Assembly: GCA_934133005.1 (NCBI GenBank)
Contig: CAKPAI010000001.1
Span: 186,001-250,000 of the forward strand
DNA from: an uncultured Clostridia bacterium
Lineage (GTDB): Bacteria; Bacillota; Clostridia; TANB77; CAG-508
Direction: 5' to 3'
DNA: 64,000 bases
Part shown: piece by piece, positions 63,181 through 64,000 of the stretch
How the letters are laid out: the number at the start of each line of letters is the position of its first letter
Numbering within the stretch: position 1 is the stretch's first letter
Made by a program: the position numbers and the translations under genes
The notes under the pieces: model-generated
What the model was told of the DNA's origin: nothing
The model's database searches: none
The model's input: only the letters and a program-made list of their open reading frames with translations

Positions 63181-63722
63181 ACATTGTTTATACTAATTTT
63201 AGTTTTTTCTGCATTCCATTGTTTTAATTTCTCTTCTAACAACTTAAAATTTACTGTATTTTTTATATATTCAATATCAATATTTTTATTTTTTTGATTA
63301 TAGATTAATCTAGCATTTTTCAAAATTCTCTCACTATTGCTTCTTATAAATTTTAATTCACCTAATATTACTTCCTTATATTTTAGATCTTTTTCATTTG
63401 CTACAATATATGGTTCTAATTCAGTTATTGGTACAGGTATCATATTACTTATTCTCAATGTACCATATAAACGTTTTTCATCATGCATCCTTATTATTGT
63501 TTTTGAATCACTTCTAATAATTTTATTTTCAAAATCTATATAATCTGATTTTTTTGGTGACGACATTGGAATATAGTAATTTAATTCATTTACAGTTAGC
63601 ACAATTCCTATATATTTTCTTTCATAAGTTCTTCTTCCTTCTTTGCTGTCATATACCTTGTCATCAAATCCTCTTAAATATTCTACATATTTATCATTTA
63701 CACTATATAAATTTAACTTCAT
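63162..63722 (-). CDS. toxN: type III toxin-antitoxin endoribonuclease toxin ToxN
   Basis: 186 residues from the ATG at 63722 (AGGAG 7 nt upstream). It begins MKLNLYSVNDKYVEYLRGFDDKV, and YIGIVLTVNELNYYIPMSSPKK holds the SPKK-type active-site region of ToxN/AbiQ. LGELKFIRSN and FKLLEEKLKQW are also shared with the family. ToxN cuts RNA, including its own ToxI precursor, and is held inactive in a toxin-RNA ring. Roles in phage defence and plasmid maintenance are known for relatives. The repeats, promoter and hairpin upstream complete the locus. Confidence 0.93.
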   Translation of the reverse strand: MKLNLYSVNDKYVEYLRGFDDKVYDSKEGRRTYERKYIGIVLTVNELNYYIPMSSPKKSDYIDFENKIIRSDSKTIIRMHDEKRLYGTLRISNMIPVPITELEPYIVANEKDLKYKEVILGELKFIRSNSERILKNARLIYNQKNKNIDIEYIKNTVNFKLLEEKLKQWNAEKTKISINNVKKIKG

Positions 63723-63745
63723 AAATACTCTCCTAAATATGAAAT

Positions 63746-63777
63746 AAGAGGAAATATCTGTGATGATATTCCCTCTT
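63746..63777 (-). terminator. toxI-toxN attenuating hairpin
   Basis: Arms AAGAGGAAATATC (63746-63758) and GATATTCCCTCTT (63765-63777), with one G-U pair in the minus-strand RNA. In ToxIN loci a partial terminator here makes antitoxin RNA exceed toxin mRNA. Confidence 0.85.
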
Positions 63778-63895
63778 GATTTTAACTTTCTCATTTATAA
63801 GGCTGTGAAACACCCGATTTATAACTTTCTCATTTATAAGGCTGTGAAACACCTTGATTTATAATTTTCTCACTTATAAGGCTGTGAAACACCCG
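63778..63895 (-). ncRNA. toxI: ToxI antitoxin RNA, three tandem repeats of 39-40 nt
   Basis: Three near-identical units with GGCTGTGAAACACC (plus strand) starting at 63801, 63840 and 63880; the spacing is 39 and 40 nt. The two full internal units differ at only a few positions (TTTCTCATT versus TTTTCTCACTT). ToxN homologues use 34-36-nt repeats cut by the toxin, each folding as a pseudoknot. A promoter lies before and a terminator hairpin after, as expected. Confidence 0.9.
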
Positions 63896-63908
63896 ATTTT
63901 CTATATTT

Positions 63909-63938
63909 ATTATATAATCTTTAAATATTAATTGTCAA
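63909..63938 (-). promoter_or_regulatory. promoter of toxIN
   Basis: The -35 is TTGACA (63933-63938), the spacer 18 nt, and the -10 TATAAT (63909-63914); transcription should begin just before the first ToxI repeat. The last 60 bases of the window are AT-rich with no gene seen. Confidence 0.85.
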
Positions 63939-64000
63939 GTAAAATATAATAAATATATTATATTTTATGCAATTTTTCTAGTTTTATTGCCCTTTTATTT

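Noticed and set aside
63776..63900. Possible CRISPR array at the right edge
   Set aside because: The three units are tandem with no variable spacers, and they lie directly before toxN with a promoter and hairpin, so they are ToxI repeats.
1..64000. tRNA or rRNA genes
   Set aside because: No T-loop GGTTCGAATCC-type sequences with matching acceptor stems, and no rRNA-like segments were seen on either strand.

Overview
The window is AT-rich chromosome from a spore-forming Bacillota (class Clostridia), most likely an uncultured gut-type lineage. Support comes from very low GC, AGGAGG-type ribosome binding sites, a dcw cluster headed by mraZ with a PASTA-carrying PBP, the rpmB/spoVM/rpe/rsgA/prkC/prpC/rlmN neighbourhood known from Bacillus and Clostridium, a SpoVB-type flippase, and a MurE with the meso-DAP motif DNPR. 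I see no rRNA, tRNA or CRISPR array. Most genes lie on the minus strand.

Layout. 1-869: the start of a SpoVB/MurJ-like flippase gene that runs off the left edge. 988-4335: a lone VirD4/TraG-like coupling ATPase facing a replication-relaxation-type winged-helix protein, probably a relic of a conjugative element. 4421-9709: rluB, an RluD-family gene, a large membrane protein, tsf and rpsB. 10040-16665: a small Xre regulator, a Ca2+-type P-ATPase and smc. 16766-19262: three genes of unknown function, one of only 48 codons. 19382-28727: trmFO, a SNF2 helicase, a histidine kinase/REC/REC/HD-GYP hybrid and topA. 28861-29640: a higher-GC orphan gene with its own promoter and terminator. 29703-45640: a dispersed dcw cluster (mraZ, rsmH, ftsL-like, PBP, murE, mraY, ftsW, murG). 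It is interrupted by a nucleosidase, mgtA and a three-gene glycan block, and it lacks murF and murD. 45808-46690: a pair of half-size TauE/SafE genes, the first frameshifted, and a 39-residue protein. 46742-56314: bactofilin-like membrane protein, nth, spoVM, rpmB, murI, rpe, rsgA, prkC, prpC and rlmN.

56412-59677 is an accessory island between rlmN and aspS and is the most interesting part. It holds a three-gene operon with overlapping reading frames: a stand-alone MutS domain I-like protein, an Avd-type four-helix-bundle protein, and a reverse transcriptase of the diversity-generating-retroelement (DGR) type. No template repeat, variable repeat or lectin-like target is visible, so this looks like a repurposed DGR-type module. 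It is flanked by a double ribbon-helix-helix protein, an Xre regulator and a small coiled-coil protein.

59727-63130 holds aspS and asnS, divergently transcribed from clear sigma-A promoters. The right edge (63162-63938) carries a complete type III toxin-antitoxin locus: promoter, three tandem ToxI RNA repeats of 39-40 nt, an attenuating hairpin, and toxN.

All calls come from reading the sequence. Family names rest on motif recognition, not on database searches.
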